Positions 35,051 to 44,264 of a DNA stretch of 64,000 bases are shown here, one piece after another (the first letter of the stretch is position 1; each line of letters begins with the position of its first letter). The stretch comes from Salmonirosea aquatica (GTDB lineage Bacteria > Bacteroidota > Bacteroidia > Cytophagales > Spirosomataceae), in NCBI RefSeq assembly GCF_009296315.1, contig NZ_WHLY01000002.1, forward strand, positions 5,058,501 through 5,122,500. Direction: 5' to 3'. The notes beneath the pieces were generated by a model. That model ran no database searches. It saw only the letters and a program-made list of their open reading frames with translations, and had not been told where the DNA came from. Both the position numbers and the translations under genes were made by a program.

Positions 35051-36306
35051 TTAAAGCTGACACATTACCTTCACTATGGGAAAAGATCTTCGCCATCGCC
35101 GGACTGTTCTGTTTTAGTGGCGCAGTACAGCGATTTTTCTTGATTGACACGGTTGATGCTATTGACGTCAGTGCGGGTAACCCCGCTTTTCAAATACTGT
35201 GGTTTAGCATCTACGGCATAACGCTTATTTTATTGGTTCTTCGAACCCGCGCCCTTCCGACCATACTTGGTTTTAACCCACTGATTCTTGCCTTTATTCT
35301 TTACTTGACAGCTTCGGTCAGTTGGAGTCAAGAGCCTGATGTTACCTTGCGGAGAACAGCTGGTATTTGGGGGCCGTCATTGTTTGCCTTTTATTTAATG
35401 TGCCGCTTTGACCTACCAATGCTACTCAAATTAACGTCCCTAGCCCTAGGATTTGCTGCGATAGGAAGTCTCTTCTACGGCCTTGCATTACCCGATCAGG
35501 GCATTATGCATGATGAGTCGCCCGAGTTGCAAGGAGCTTGGCGAGGTTTGTATACACATAAAAATTCGTTAGGTCAGGTTATGCTCGGAAACGCCATTAT
35601 TAATCTGGCGTTATGGCGTTTGAATAAGAATATACTAATCTTGTTGGGTTTAAGCCTAGCGGTTGTACTGATCATCTTATCACGCTCCACAACGTCTCTG
35701 ATTCTTTTACCTCTTGGGTTTATATTTCCGTTCTTACAACAGTTTATACATAAGTCGGTAAAAATTCAATATGTAGTTTTTGTGCTGGTATTTATCTTAA
35801 TGATTACGATAGTCTTGATCGGTGCTTCAGCGGAAAATTTCGTGGTAGAATTGACTGGTAAAGATTTTACATTTACTGGTCGTGTCGGACTCTGGGATAT
35901 GGTTATAACAAGTATCATGCAGAAACCATTGATAGGCTACGGATATGGCGCTTTTTGGTTAGGAGAAATGGGAGAATCTGGTAAGATAAATGCAGCACTT
36001 GAATTGATTTATGACACAGCACACAATGGGTATTTAGACCTTGCACTTGATCTAGGTATTATTGGCTTGTTATTATTTTTGTTTATTATGCTGACTTACT
36101 TAGTAATTTTTTTTAACAATTTTTTTATCCACCGAAAAGAGGAATATCTCTGGGGATTTACATTTTTGTTTTTACAGTTGATCTATAATTTTTTTGAGGG
36201 TAATTTAGTGAAGCAAAATAATCTTTACTGGATTCTGTTTTTATTCGCTATCACCAGCTATCACATAAACTTTGTGAAAGTTTCTCAACCTTATCAGCCT
36301 GTATGA
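35047..36306 (+). CDS. Wzy-type O-antigen/exopolysaccharide polymerase or ligase
   Basis: A 419-residue membrane protein with about ten hydrophobic segments and the Wzy_C signature region: LYTHKNSLGQVMLGNAIINL, LSRSTTSLILLPLGF, then FTGRVGLWDMVITSIMQKPL and IGYGYGAFWLG, followed by DTAHNGYLDLALDLGIIGLL. The H-N-x-(Y/F)-L element in the large periplasmic loop is typical of O-antigen ligase/polymerase proteins. Given a flippase immediately upstream and a Wzc-like protein in the same operon, polymerase is the likelier role. ATGA overlaps occur at both ends. Confidence 0.88.
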   Translation: MIKADTLPSLWEKIFAIAGLFCFSGAVQRFFLIDTVDAIDVSAGNPAFQILWFSIYGITLILLVLRTRALPTILGFNPLILAFILYLTASVSWSQEPDVTLRRTAGIWGPSLFAFYLMCRFDLPMLLKLTSLALGFAAIGSLFYGLALPDQGIMHDESPELQGAWRGLYTHKNSLGQVMLGNAIINLALWRLNKNILILLGLSLAVVLIILSRSTTSLILLPLGFIFPFLQQFIHKSVKIQYVVFVLVFILMITIVLIGASAENFVVELTGKDFTFTGRVGLWDMVITSIMQKPLIGYGYGAFWLGEMGESGKINAALELIYDTAHNGYLDLALDLGIIGLLLFLFIMLTYLVIFFNNFFIHRKEEYLWGFTFLFLQLIYNFFEGNLVKQNNLYWILFLFAITSYHINFVKVSQPYQPV

Positions 36307-37289
36307 TCTCCTTCATTGTTATCGGAAGAAATATTGGATTGACTGCCGAAATTTGTTTCAATAGTTTGTTTCAATCGGTGCAATACGCGGCTTTATCCGA
36401 TTATGAGATATTGTATATAGATTCTTCATCAACGGATAATACGCTCGAGATTATAAAACGATATACTTCTGTTCAGGTTTTCAGGATTGAGGAAAACTAT
36501 AACGCGGCCGTAGCCAGAAATGTAGGTGCGCAGGAAGCGAAAGGAGACTACTTGATTTTTCTGGATGGAGATATGGAAATCCAACCAGAATTTTTAAAGA
36601 GCCGTTTATTGGATTCTTTGGGGCAGCCAAAATATGATTATGTTTCCGGTGATTTAATTAATTATTTCTATAAAAATAATACGTTTCAATTTATTACCAA
36701 AGCACCCTATTTTGGCAATATGCTAAGTGAGGAAAAGACTGAATCCGTTGTTGGAGGATTGTTCGCCATCACCAAAGAGACGTTTCAATCTGTAAGCGGC
36801 ATGAATATTCGTTATAAGATGTGTGAAGATTATGATTTTGGTCTTCGCTTGGCCCAAAAAAATATTTTGCTTAAACGCCTGAATGCAGTCTTTGTTAACC
36901 ATCATACGGTAAGTTATATTGATGTGGGCCGGATGAAAAGAATGATGAGGAGTGGCGATTTTCTGTTTGTTGGATTGCTAAACCGGGAGCACTTTCTAAA
37001 TCCCCACTTCTGGAAAGTTTTTATTAGAAATAGTTATTCCTGCATTTGTTTCTTTTTATGCTTATGCTTAATTTTATTTACAGGGCCTATTGGGCTTTTC
37101 CCCTACCTTTTATTAATTTCTGCGAAATCTACTTTTCAACGGATCAGCGTCAATCATAGCTTTTTTAATTACTTCTTATATTTCCTGCTCCGTGACATAC
37201 AGGAGCTAGCGGGTACGTTTTTCTTTTTCCCCAAAAAAAAGAAACCTATCGTTTATAAACCTATCCTATTTGATGCTAATATGCCCTAA
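36303..37289 (+). CDS. Glycosyltransferase family 2
   Basis: A 328-residue protein beginning MISFIVIGRNIGLTAEICFN. GT2 landmarks are YEILYIDSSSTDNTLEIIKR, VAARNVGAQEAKGDYLIFLD in split form (AVARNVGAQ, then the metal-binding FLDGDMEI), and CEDYDFGLRLAQ, where ED supplies the catalytic-type acid. The C-terminal 80 residues contain two or three hydrophobic segments (YSCICFFLCLCLILFTGPIG), so it is membrane-anchored. It overlaps the polymerase gene by four bases and is the last gene before the IS630 relic. Sugar specificity unknown. Confidence 0.9.
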   Translation: MISFIVIGRNIGLTAEICFNSLFQSVQYAALSDYEILYIDSSSTDNTLEIIKRYTSVQVFRIEENYNAAVARNVGAQEAKGDYLIFLDGDMEIQPEFLKSRLLDSLGQPKYDYVSGDLINYFYKNNTFQFITKAPYFGNMLSEEKTESVVGGLFAITKETFQSVSGMNIRYKMCEDYDFGLRLAQKNILLKRLNAVFVNHHTVSYIDVGRMKRMMRSGDFLFVGLLNREHFLNPHFWKVFIRNSYSCICFFLCLCLILFTGPIGLFPYLLLISAKSTFQRISVNHSFFNYFLYFLLRDIQELAGTFFFFPKKKKPIVYKPILFDANMP

Positions 37290-37443
37290 GAAAACAGGGG
37301 GAGGGGACGGTAAACTGAACAAGTTATTTGACTAATAAACTGTATGCAAAGCCCGCTATTGTCTGGAAAATACTTTTAAGAAATAATACCGAAAGTGGCA
37401 TTTTATATTTACTTTCCATATTAGTTAATTTTTAAAAAAAATG

Positions 37444-37463
37444 ATTATTGATTAGTGAATAAA
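37444..37463 (+). repeat. IS630 left inverted repeat
   Basis: Twenty bases that match the reverse complement of 38512-38531 at 17 positions. It lies 25 bp before the transposase ATG. Confidence 0.6.
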
Positions 37464-37488
37464 TACATAAAGTTTGTAAATTGCAATT

Positions 37489-38515
37489 ATGAAAGCAAAA
37501 TACAAACCATCTGATTACGAAGCCTTCCGGAAGCGCTGCATAGAGATGAAAGAAGCCGGCTGGCGTCAGAAGGACATATCGGTCGCCCTTGGGCTAACCG
37601 AAGGCTGGGTCAGCCAAACTTTAAAGAAGTACCGAGAATCAGGTGCGCCGGGTCTTTTGGCCCGCAAGGCTACGGGTGCCCCACCCCGTTTGACTGCCGA
37701 TCAATTGGAAAAGCTGGTGGAGGAACTCAAAAGGGGAGCACAGTACCACGGGTTTAGCGGAGAGGTATGGACCCGACAGCGAGTTAATTCGTTGATTGAA
37801 AGAATGTTCGATGTGAGCTATGACCCGACCCAAGTGGGCCGTATCCTGAAAAAACTGGGATGGAGTTTACAGAAGCCTGTCAAGAAAGCTCGACAGCAAG
37901 ATAAGCAGAAGGTCGAGCAGTGGCGGGATGAGGTACTTCCAGGACTAAAAAAAAGCTGAGGATGAGAATCGGGTCATCCTATGTGTCGATGAATCAGGGT
38001 TTTAGCTGCTTCCCTTTGTCAGCCGCACCTGGGCGCCGAGGGGCCGGACGCCCGTCATCGAGGAAAAGACAGGTAAGGAGCACATGATCGGACGGCCGAA
38101 GCCGCGTGATCGCCGCGATGGCACCCAACGGGCGGCTGTACGTGAGCGGTCAGAACAAGTCATACAACGGCGAGGGGATAGTCAGCTTTCTGGAATACCT
38201 GTGTCGCAAGTACCGACGCAAGAACCTGATGGTCATTTGGGATGGGGCGACCATCCACCGCTGCCACGAGGTCAAGGACTTCCTCTCACGCAAGAAGGGC
38301 AGGGTTCACCTGGTAGCCCTGCCGGGCTACAGCCAGAGTTGAACCCCGTCGAGTTGCTGTGGAGCCAACTGAAGAGGGATTTGAAGAACACGGTGTTCCT
38401 CAGTTTGGAAGACCTGACAAGGGTGCTGGTAGAAAAAATAGAAGAGATCAGAAATGACACCGAATTGCTCGTCTCATTCTTCCATAAGAAAGAGATAGCT
38501 CTCTTTACAGGTTAA
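37489..38515 (+). pseudogene. IS630-family transposase, multiply broken
   Basis: The first frame (37489-37959) encodes the N-terminal helix-turn-helix (WRQKDISVALGLTEGWVSQT) and winged-helix part ending VEQWRDEVLPGLKKS. The DDE domain continues in other frames. After an A8 run at 37949-37956 the protein resumes as AEDENRVILCVDESGF, is cut by a TAG where a residue before LLPFVSRTWAPRG is expected, loses frame again near 38090, resumes as VIAAMAPNGRLYVSGQNKS and NLMVIWDGATIHR, and shifts once more near 38334 where one C is missing between GYS and PELNPVELLWSQLK. The catalytic D, D and E neighbourhoods can all be located. With at least four lesions the element cannot move by itself; the A8 slip alone could have been a programmed shift. 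Confidence 0.85.
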
Positions 38516-38531
38516 TTCACCTATCAATAAT
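38512..38531 (-). repeat. IS630 right inverted repeat
   Basis: Partner of the left repeat. The transposase stop codon (38513-38515) lies within it, as is common in compact IS630 elements. Confidence 0.6.
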
Positions 38532-38581
38532 ATGCTTAATAGGTATTTATATTCGGCTCATTTTACAAATGATTTATTTAA

Positions 38582-38734
38582 GGAGTATTAGTGATTACTA
38601 CACTAGACAAAACGGCAATAGTACTCATCATTGCGGCAGGGAGCGTCGTTATACGTGATGTTCCAGACAATGTGATCGTTGCTGGATTTCCAGCAATTAT
38701 GGTGAAATATTTGAAAGAATATGAAAAAATATAA
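38582..38734 (+). pseudogene. 3' stump of a hexapeptide-repeat acetyltransferase
   Basis: The reading frame ending in TAA at 38732-38734 encodes IIAAGSVVIRDVPDNVIVAG followed by FPAIMVKYLKEYEKI. This is the unmistakable C-terminus of left-handed beta-helix acyltransferases (consensus GAGSVVTKDVPDNVIVAGNPAK). Upstream codons (VITTLDKTAIVL) fit poorly and a stop lies at 38579, just 48 bp past the IS630 end, so the N-terminal body of the gene is gone, presumably removed by IS-mediated deletion. Its last 14 bases overlap the ATG of the following GT4 gene, showing it was once translationally linked to that gene. Confidence 0.75.
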
Positions 38735-39767
38735 AGTTGTCACCGTTGCAACCAGCAGTCGGACACGGGGTGGTATTACGTCTGTCATTAATGCTTATCG
38801 GCAATCGACTCTTTGGACAGATTGGAATATGGTTTGGATTGAAACTCACATCGACCGATCTAAGATAGCCAAGCTGTGGATTTTGATTAAAGGACTATTC
38901 ATCTTTCTCTATCACCTACCGTCGGCTAATTTGATTCACCTCCATTTTAGTGAACCCGTATCCGCCGTTCGGAAATTATTATTTGTGTTTCTGACGAAAT
39001 TATTCCATAAAAAATTGCTTGTGCATTTTCACGCATTTAGCACAAACACAACCATTCATGGTAGGGTCAGTTTTGTTTACAAATACATTTTTCGAAATGC
39101 CGATAAGATTATTGTATTATCTAATTACTGGAGAGAAGAAATCGCCCATAAATGGCCCTATTTAACTAACAAAATAATGGTCATATATAACCCCTGTACA
39201 CAGGTAAAGCCAATGTTAATCGAGCGGCAGAATGCCATTTTATTCGCCGGAACGGTCAATCAACGCAAAGGCTATCAGGATTTAATTAAGGCTTTCGCTG
39301 CCGTGAAAGATGATCATCCTAACTGGAAATTAGTTTTCGCCGGTAACGGTGAGATTGAAGCGGCCAAACAACTGGCGAAAACCTTACAGATTGATACGAA
39401 TGTTGAGTTTTTAGGTTGGGTAAGCGGTTCTAGTAAGGATATGGCGTTCCGCCAGTCATCCATTTTTTGTCTGCCGAGTTATGCCGAGGGGCTTCCAATG
39501 GCTATGCTTGATGCGTTTTCCTATGGACTGCCAGTAATCACTACTCCTGTGGGCGGAATTCCAGATTTGCTTACTGATTCTCAAAACGCGCTTATCTACC
39601 AACCCGGCGACATCCGTGCTTTGTCTCACTGCTTGACCAAATGCATTTCTGACCTGGCTGTAAGAAATTCTTTGGCAGAATCTTCTTTTAAGATGTCTGC
39701 CACCACACTGAATCTTACGACTATTACTAAAGAGTTAGCCAGTATTTATCAACAAATGCTGGCATAG
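38721..39767 (+). CDS. Glycosyltransferase family 4
   Basis: A 348-residue GT-B enzyme. It begins MKKYKVVTVATSSRTRGGIT with the glycine-rich acceptor-side loop. The C-terminal donor domain has LFAGTVNQRKGYQDLIKAF, LVFAGNGEIEAAKQLA, VEFLGWVSGSSKDMAF and SYAEGLPMAMLDAFSYGLPV, the E-x7-E motif (EGLPMAMLD region). GT4 enzymes are retaining transferases using nucleotide sugars. It should add one of the sugars of the repeat unit made by this locus. It follows the acetyltransferase stump with overlapping reading frames and is followed by a strong hairpin. Confidence 0.92.
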   Translation: MKKYKVVTVATSSRTRGGITSVINAYRQSTLWTDWNMVWIETHIDRSKIAKLWILIKGLFIFLYHLPSANLIHLHFSEPVSAVRKLLFVFLTKLFHKKLLVHFHAFSTNTTIHGRVSFVYKYIFRNADKIIVLSNYWREEIAHKWPYLTNKIMVIYNPCTQVKPMLIERQNAILFAGTVNQRKGYQDLIKAFAAVKDDHPNWKLVFAGNGEIEAAKQLAKTLQIDTNVEFLGWVSGSSKDMAFRQSSIFCLPSYAEGLPMAMLDAFSYGLPVITTPVGGIPDLLTDSQNALIYQPGDIRALSHCLTKCISDLAVRNSLAESSFKMSATTLNLTTITKELASIYQQMLA

Positions 39768-39815
39768 TGTGTTGATTTTATTCTGACCTCGTAAATTGAG
39801 CCAGTTAAAAAGAAT

Positions 39816-39858
39816 ATGGCTCTACTATGAAATTTGTCAGCTTTCATAGTAAAGCCAT
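39816..39858 (+). terminator. Hairpin after the GT4 gene
   Basis: ATGGCTCTACTATGAAA (39816-39832) and TTTCATAGTAAAGCCAT (39842-39858) pair over 17 positions with one mismatch around a nine-base loop. It begins 48 bp after the GT4 stop. No long T-run follows on the plus strand, so it could be a terminator that needs assistance or an mRNA 3'-end stabiliser; the downstream phosphopantetheinyl transferase gene may then have its own promoter. Confidence 0.5.
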
Positions 39859-39966
39859 CATTTGGTTTCGAGTTAATATCCGTCCAAATAAATTAGGTGC
39901 ACATCAGTCTAGACATAAGACTTAAAGAGTACATGATTTTTTTTTCAGTCTTCTTAATATTTTTCC

Positions 39967-40767
39967 ATGAACGCTTTGGGCATTAATGTAATGCATGATA
40001 GTTGTTTGATTGTTTGCAGTGATCATGGGCCAGTCAAATGGCTAGATTGGACAAGTTGTTTTTACAAAGATGATATAGCAGTATTTAGATTTTATTACGC
40101 GGAAGATAAAACCCATGAACCGGATTGGTGTGCATTGCTTCACACTGATGAAATTGAGCGAAGTTGGCGATACCATCGTAGAGATGACCGTTTGCGTTCG
40201 CTTTATACAAGAAGTCTTCTGAGAATTCTGGCCGGGAAATTCACTAACCAAAACCCGTTGGCAATTCGGCTGACAAAAGGTTTAAGAAACAAACCTGAAT
40301 TATCAGATAATATCGGATGGCATATAAATGCTACTCATTCTGGAAACTGGATATTGGTAGCTGTTGGCAAGTTTAGCGTGGGTATTGATATAGAAGAAGT
40401 AAAATCTGACTTTACTTTTACAGATGTGCTTCCCTTCAGCTTCAGCATCCATGAACGAAAGTACATTGAAGATGGTGAGCAGCCTTTAGTCCGTTTTTAC
40501 GAGTTATGGACTAAGAAAGAAGCCCTTGTAAAGGCATTTGGCAGCGGTATTGATGAGACTTTTCCTCAAGTACCTGCTCTTACTGGATTACATAAACGAG
40601 AAACTACCAAATTGGCAGGAGTCGGAGAATGGACAATTAATGGTTTTTACGTGGCTGACGAATACCCAGCTGCTATTGCCTACAATTGCTCTTCTAGACA
40701 TCCCCAGTTTTATACACTTGACCCTGATATTTTTACTTTCCCAACCCAGAAGTATGAGATGATCTAG
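39967..40767 (+). CDS. Sfp-type 4'-phosphopantetheinyl transferase
   Basis: A 266-residue protein from ATG 39967. The PPTase signature is intact: WHINATHSGNWILVAVGKF (substrate-side His region), VGIDIEEVKSD (metal-binding D-x-E), and FYELWTKKEALVKAFGSGI (the W-x-x-K-E-A motif). Length is that of the surfactin-type (Sfp/Gsp) class that modifies secondary-metabolism carrier proteins. It transfers the CoA phosphopantetheine arm onto the serines of the T and ACP domains. It is the last gene of the plus-strand block, 200 bp after GT4, and very probably activates the three carrier domains of the synthases at 15-26 kb, 14 kb upstream. Confidence 0.93.
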   Translation: MNALGINVMHDSCLIVCSDHGPVKWLDWTSCFYKDDIAVFRFYYAEDKTHEPDWCALLHTDEIERSWRYHRRDDRLRSLYTRSLLRILAGKFTNQNPLAIRLTKGLRNKPELSDNIGWHINATHSGNWILVAVGKFSVGIDIEEVKSDFTFTDVLPFSFSIHERKYIEDGEQPLVRFYELWTKKEALVKAFGSGIDETFPQVPALTGLHKRETTKLAGVGEWTINGFYVADEYPAAIAYNCSSRHPQFYTLDPDIFTFPTQKYEMI

Positions 40768-41369
40768 CTTAGAGGCATGCTTTTCGTTTATTCTGAAGTT
40801 GTGTTTTAGAATCTCAATTTTATGGCGGCATTGTGTCGGACGAAATGCTGAGCGTGGGTGTATGGGTCGATCATCATCAGGCGGGTTCAATGCCTTGTTT
40901 GCTGCATGAGTTGCTAGTCGTCAATCTAATTTCTTCCCCTAGATCAGATAAATAGCAAATAACCATCCGCCCCCGCTAGAATAAGGCTTGAAAAGCATGC
41001 CAAAATTGAAGAATTTGCCTCGCTGACTCATCTTGTCTCCGTCCGAGGCTCTTGCTTAGGGTTTGTGCTCTTGCCCCAAATTCATAGAGTGCCACCGTCT
41101 GCGGCGATTCATTGAAGTTTCCTGAGTCACGATACTTGCCTTAAGGTATAAAGAAATATGAACTGAATTCCTAAATGTACAGATAATAAGCCCTTTATAG
41201 AAAAAAAAACTATCACGTACCTGCTTAAGCTTGGTGCCCTGATTCCAGAAGCTGGGCGATAATACACCTCTTTACAGTAGGTTTATATAGCACTGATGCT
41301 TTGGAGTCTATCATTTTGTATGTTTTCCTAAAAAAGTATCCACTCAGCCCCACAATTTATATCCATATC
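40768..41369. other. Non-coding right border of the island
   Basis: A 602-bp gap. A plus-strand frame of about 50 codons (FYGGIVSDEMLSVGVWVDHH and onward, stop near 40952) has no start and no recognised family; it may be coding debris. The rest shows scattered stops in all frames. Composition changes across the gap from AT-rich coding to GC-rich coding with frequent GGTACC, so the right edge of the acquired island probably falls here. No tRNA or direct repeat marking an attachment site was seen. Confidence 0.4.
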
Positions 41370-43031
41370 ATGACTGCAGCCGATTATATCGTCGATTTTT
41401 TAAGAGCCGTGGGCGTCCGCCAGATATTCGGCTATCCCGGTACCCCCATCATGCCTTTTCTGGCTGCTTTGGAGCGGCAATCCGACATCGAGTGGGTGTT
41501 GATGCGCCACGAGAACTCGGCCGCGATGGCGGCTTCGGCGCAGGCCCGACTGACGGGCCAGCTGACCGTCTGTATGGCCACGTCCGGGCCGGGATCGGCT
41601 AACTTCATTTGCGGCCTGATCGACGCCCAACTGGACCGGGCGCCCATGCTGGCCCTGACGGGGATGGTACCTACCTACAATCAGGGACATTCCGAGTTTC
41701 AGGACATCAACCAGGCCCAGTTGCTATCTACGGTACTACCCATGAGCAGTAGCTGCGTCCATACGCGCCAGTTGGTGCCCCTGCTCCGCAACTCGGTAGG
41801 GTACGCCTGGCAAAACCAGCAGACGGTGCATCTGGCCCTTTCGATGGATGTACTGACGGCCCCCACCGGAACCAACGATTCGCTGTTCAGGATCGATCCG
41901 AGTATGATTCCGCATCCTGTGCAGCTCATGCCCCCGCCGGACAAAGCACTCGACCTCGTTACTGATGAATTGGCACAGTGCGTTCAGGTGGTCATTGTGG
42001 TGGGGCGACGGGCCACGGGCTGTGGGAAAGCCATCTCGCAGTTGGCCGAACGACTCGGCGCTCCGGTGATTACCAGCCTGGACGGCAAGGGGATTGTGAA
42101 TGAAGCCCATCCTAATACGCAGGGGGTGCTGGGTATTTTCGGTCTTCCGGGCCTGGAATGTACCAGGCAGATTATCCAGCAGGCGGGTACCGTTTTAGCC
42201 TTCGGCGTCGATACCCTCAAACCTTTTTTGACGGACGACGACGACACCCAACGCCGAAAGCTGATTCAGTGCGAGCCGAACTTTAACACGCTCAGCCTCG
42301 AGTACAGCCGAATACGGACCCTGGTCGGGCCCTTACAGGCCATTGCCGACGGGTTGGCAAGTCGGCTTCCTGAAGAGCCTAAGGCCAACCCGATGATTGC
42401 CGATTTTGTTGAGGCCAAACAGGCGCACATGGCTGAAATTGCCGAATTGGCGTCATTTAGTGACGAATACGTGCATCCGGCCAACTTTCTGACGAAGTTG
42501 AATAAGTACCTGGACGAAAAGACAATTATTGTGCTCGATACCGGGGTACATACGGTTTGGGCGGCCAGGTACCTCCAGCTGTCGGATGAGCAGCCGGTCA
42601 TCGTCAGCAGCCACTTGGGTACGATGGGTTTCAGCCTGCCCGCTCTGATCGGGATTCAAACGGCCCGCCCCGACCACCGGACCGTCGGGATTAGTGGTGA
42701 CGGCGGTTTTCAGATGGTGGTAGGCGAACTGGCTACGGCGGTGCAGTACAAACTACCCATCCTGCTGATTATCTTCAATAATGGAGTGTTACAAAATGTA
42801 AAAAACCAGCAAACCACCCCCTTCGGTACCTACCTGCAAAACCCCGACTTTGTTGCCCTGGCCAAAGCCTATGGAGCCGATGCCGCCCGGATCGACGGTC
42901 AAACGGACATAGACAGCGTCCTGGAACAAGCCTTTGCGCAGCGAGACCGACCCTTTTTGCTGGATTGCCGCCTCGACCCCGAACTGACCATCCCACTGAG
43001 TCGCTGGGAACAGTTGGTGGCGGTGCATTGA
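41370..43031 (+). CDS. Thiamine-diphosphate-dependent enzyme (acetolactate synthase-like)
   Basis: About 553 residues; ATG 41370 (MTAADYIVDFLRAVGVRQIF) is chosen, since an in-frame start at 41301 adds an uncharacteristic leader. The pyrimidine-binding domain has FGYPGTPIMPFLAAL and the cofactor-activating Glu in MRHENSAAMAASAQARLTG. ATSGPGSANFICGLIDAQLD follows, then a central domain (VVIVVGRRATGCGKAISQLA). The C-terminal diphosphate domain carries GISGDGGFQMVVGELATAVQ with FNNG, the G-D-G...N-N metal motif. This is the ALS/benzoylformate decarboxylase superfamily; the reaction could be ligation or decarboxylation of a 2-keto acid. No small regulatory subunit lies nearby, so a purely biosynthetic AHAS is unlikely. 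It is convergent with the YncE-like gene. Confidence 0.85.
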   Translation: MTAADYIVDFLRAVGVRQIFGYPGTPIMPFLAALERQSDIEWVLMRHENSAAMAASAQARLTGQLTVCMATSGPGSANFICGLIDAQLDRAPMLALTGMVPTYNQGHSEFQDINQAQLLSTVLPMSSSCVHTRQLVPLLRNSVGYAWQNQQTVHLALSMDVLTAPTGTNDSLFRIDPSMIPHPVQLMPPPDKALDLVTDELAQCVQVVIVVGRRATGCGKAISQLAERLGAPVITSLDGKGIVNEAHPNTQGVLGIFGLPGLECTRQIIQQAGTVLAFGVDTLKPFLTDDDDTQRRKLIQCEPNFNTLSLEYSRIRTLVGPLQAIADGLASRLPEEPKANPMIADFVEAKQAHMAEIAELASFSDEYVHPANFLTKLNKYLDEKTIIVLDTGVHTVWAARYLQLSDEQPVIVSSHLGTMGFSLPALIGIQTARPDHRTVGISGDGGFQMVVGELATAVQYKLPILLIIFNNGVLQNVKNQQTTPFGTYLQNPDFVALAKAYGADAARIDGQTDIDSVLEQAFAQRDRPFLLDCRLDPELTIPLSRWEQLVAVH

Positions 43032-43090
43032 GAGGTAGCTTCTTCATTAAATTCTGTCCTAGATGTACAGAAAATGAGGGGAATGCTATC

Positions 43091-44206
43091 CTACCGCACG
43101 CCACCAAGCCCAAACTGATCGCCCATCGCCACGGCTTTGCCGTTTAAGAAATGGATCTCCACCATCTTTTCGCTTTGTACGGCGTTGTGGTCGGCGTCTT
43201 CGAGGGTAGCGACGATGCGGCGGGTTTTCACGTTAATGACGTCACCGGTGCAGGGGTAGGCGTAGGTACCATCCACGCTGAACGTGATCCAGCCCGGCAT
43301 GTCGCGGGTACGGATGGTGGTTTTCTGGACGGGCGGCATGACGGTATTGTCGAAGATATGCAGACGCTCGTTGGCACCGTCACAAACCCAGAGCTCCTTT
43401 TCGTCGGGTGTGAGGCCGATGCCGTGGCTGGGACACCCATGTCGTTTTACATCGCCGATGTCGAAGCCTTCCACCGTGACGCGGTGCAGCATTTTGCCCG
43501 TGCGGAGGTCACCTACCTCGAAGCCCAGCAATCCGTTGACATTGACGTACACCAGGGTTTCGGCGCCATTGATGGTGAAGGGGCGGATCGCGGCGGTAAA
43601 AGGACCGACCTGTTTGGCAATGGTATGCGTGCGGGCATCGGCCACATTGAGCATATTGGATTTGAGCCCGGCGAGGTATACGTATTCACCCGTGGGACCG
43701 TAAATAGTATTATGCGAACCTGAGTTGGTTACGATTTTGGTAATGACGTTGCCCGTTTTGGCATCCAGTACATTCCAGAACTCCTTTTCCAGCGAAGGGG
43801 CATAAATGGTTTTGCCGTCGGGTGAAATGGAGATGCGGTCCACGCCGCCTTCGTACTGCTTTTCCCATACGAGTTTTTCGGTCGTGAGATCATAGCACTG
43901 GATGGCTTCGAGGGTACTGATGTAAATGCAGTTGGTCGTCAGACTTACGTCCACACCCTTGACGTTGGAAACCGTACCGTCGGCTTTGAACCCACCGGGT
44001 GTGGGGATAAACTTGACGGGGCGGTGGCCGTTGTCAATGTCAAAAACGTGGATGCCGTGGCCCCCGTAGCCGAGGTAGTTACGGATGCCGGGCGTGACCA
44101 CATACAGGTAGCGTTTGGGCTTGGCTTCCGGGGTTGGGGTTTGCAGACCTACCCAGGCGGTGGTTGTCGACAGAATCAGGGCTAAGAGTAGTAATTTAGC
44201 TTTCAT
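43091..44206 (-). CDS. YncE-like beta-propeller protein, secreted
   Basis: A 371-residue protein with signal peptide MKAKLLLLALILSTTTAWVG. Repeats such as YISTLEAIQCYDLTTEKLVW, ISPDGKTIYAPSLEKEF, NTIYGPTGEYVYLAGLKSN and LTPDEKELWVCDGANERLHI are the four-stranded blades of a seven-bladed YVTN/cytochrome-D1-type propeller. No haem motif or catalytic residues are visible. It lies 58 bp after the PQQ dehydrogenase, in the same orientation and probably the same transcript, so it may be an accessory or binding protein of that periplasmic oxidation system. Confidence 0.8.
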   Translation of the reverse strand: MKAKLLLLALILSTTTAWVGLQTPTPEAKPKRYLYVVTPGIRNYLGYGGHGIHVFDIDNGHRPVKFIPTPGGFKADGTVSNVKGVDVSLTTNCIYISTLEAIQCYDLTTEKLVWEKQYEGGVDRISISPDGKTIYAPSLEKEFWNVLDAKTGNVITKIVTNSGSHNTIYGPTGEYVYLAGLKSNMLNVADARTHTIAKQVGPFTAAIRPFTINGAETLVYVNVNGLLGFEVGDLRTGKMLHRVTVEGFDIGDVKRHGCPSHGIGLTPDEKELWVCDGANERLHIFDNTVMPPVQKTTIRTRDMPGWITFSVDGTYAYPCTGDVINVKTRRIVATLEDADHNAVQSEKMVEIHFLNGKAVAMGDQFGLGGVR

Positions 44207-44264
44207 CGTTTTTTGGGATTTTGATTTCTTGACCTTGATTCAATTCTTTTGCCTTTACCCGCTT

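Larger units (their letters stand above)
37444..38531 (+). mobile_element. Degenerate IS630-family insertion sequence
   Basis: The element is bounded by imperfect 20-bp inverted repeats: ATTATTGATTAGTGAATAAA at 37444-37463 and TTAATTCACCTATCAATAAT at 38512-38531, which pair at 17 of 20 positions. Inside lies a broken transposase. A target TA duplication is not obvious at the ends as I have drawn them, so the exact borders may shift by a few bases. It separates the GT2 gene from the rest of the polysaccharide operon and abuts a truncated acetyltransferase gene. Confidence 0.7.

Noticed and set aside
37489-37959. A complete 156-residue regulatory helix-turn-helix protein
   Set aside because: It is only the N-terminal part of the IS630 transposase; the DDE domain follows in other frames and the inverted repeats enclose both.
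43151-43723. 190-codon plus-strand reading frame
   Set aside because: Antisense to the YncE-like propeller gene and without recognisable features.
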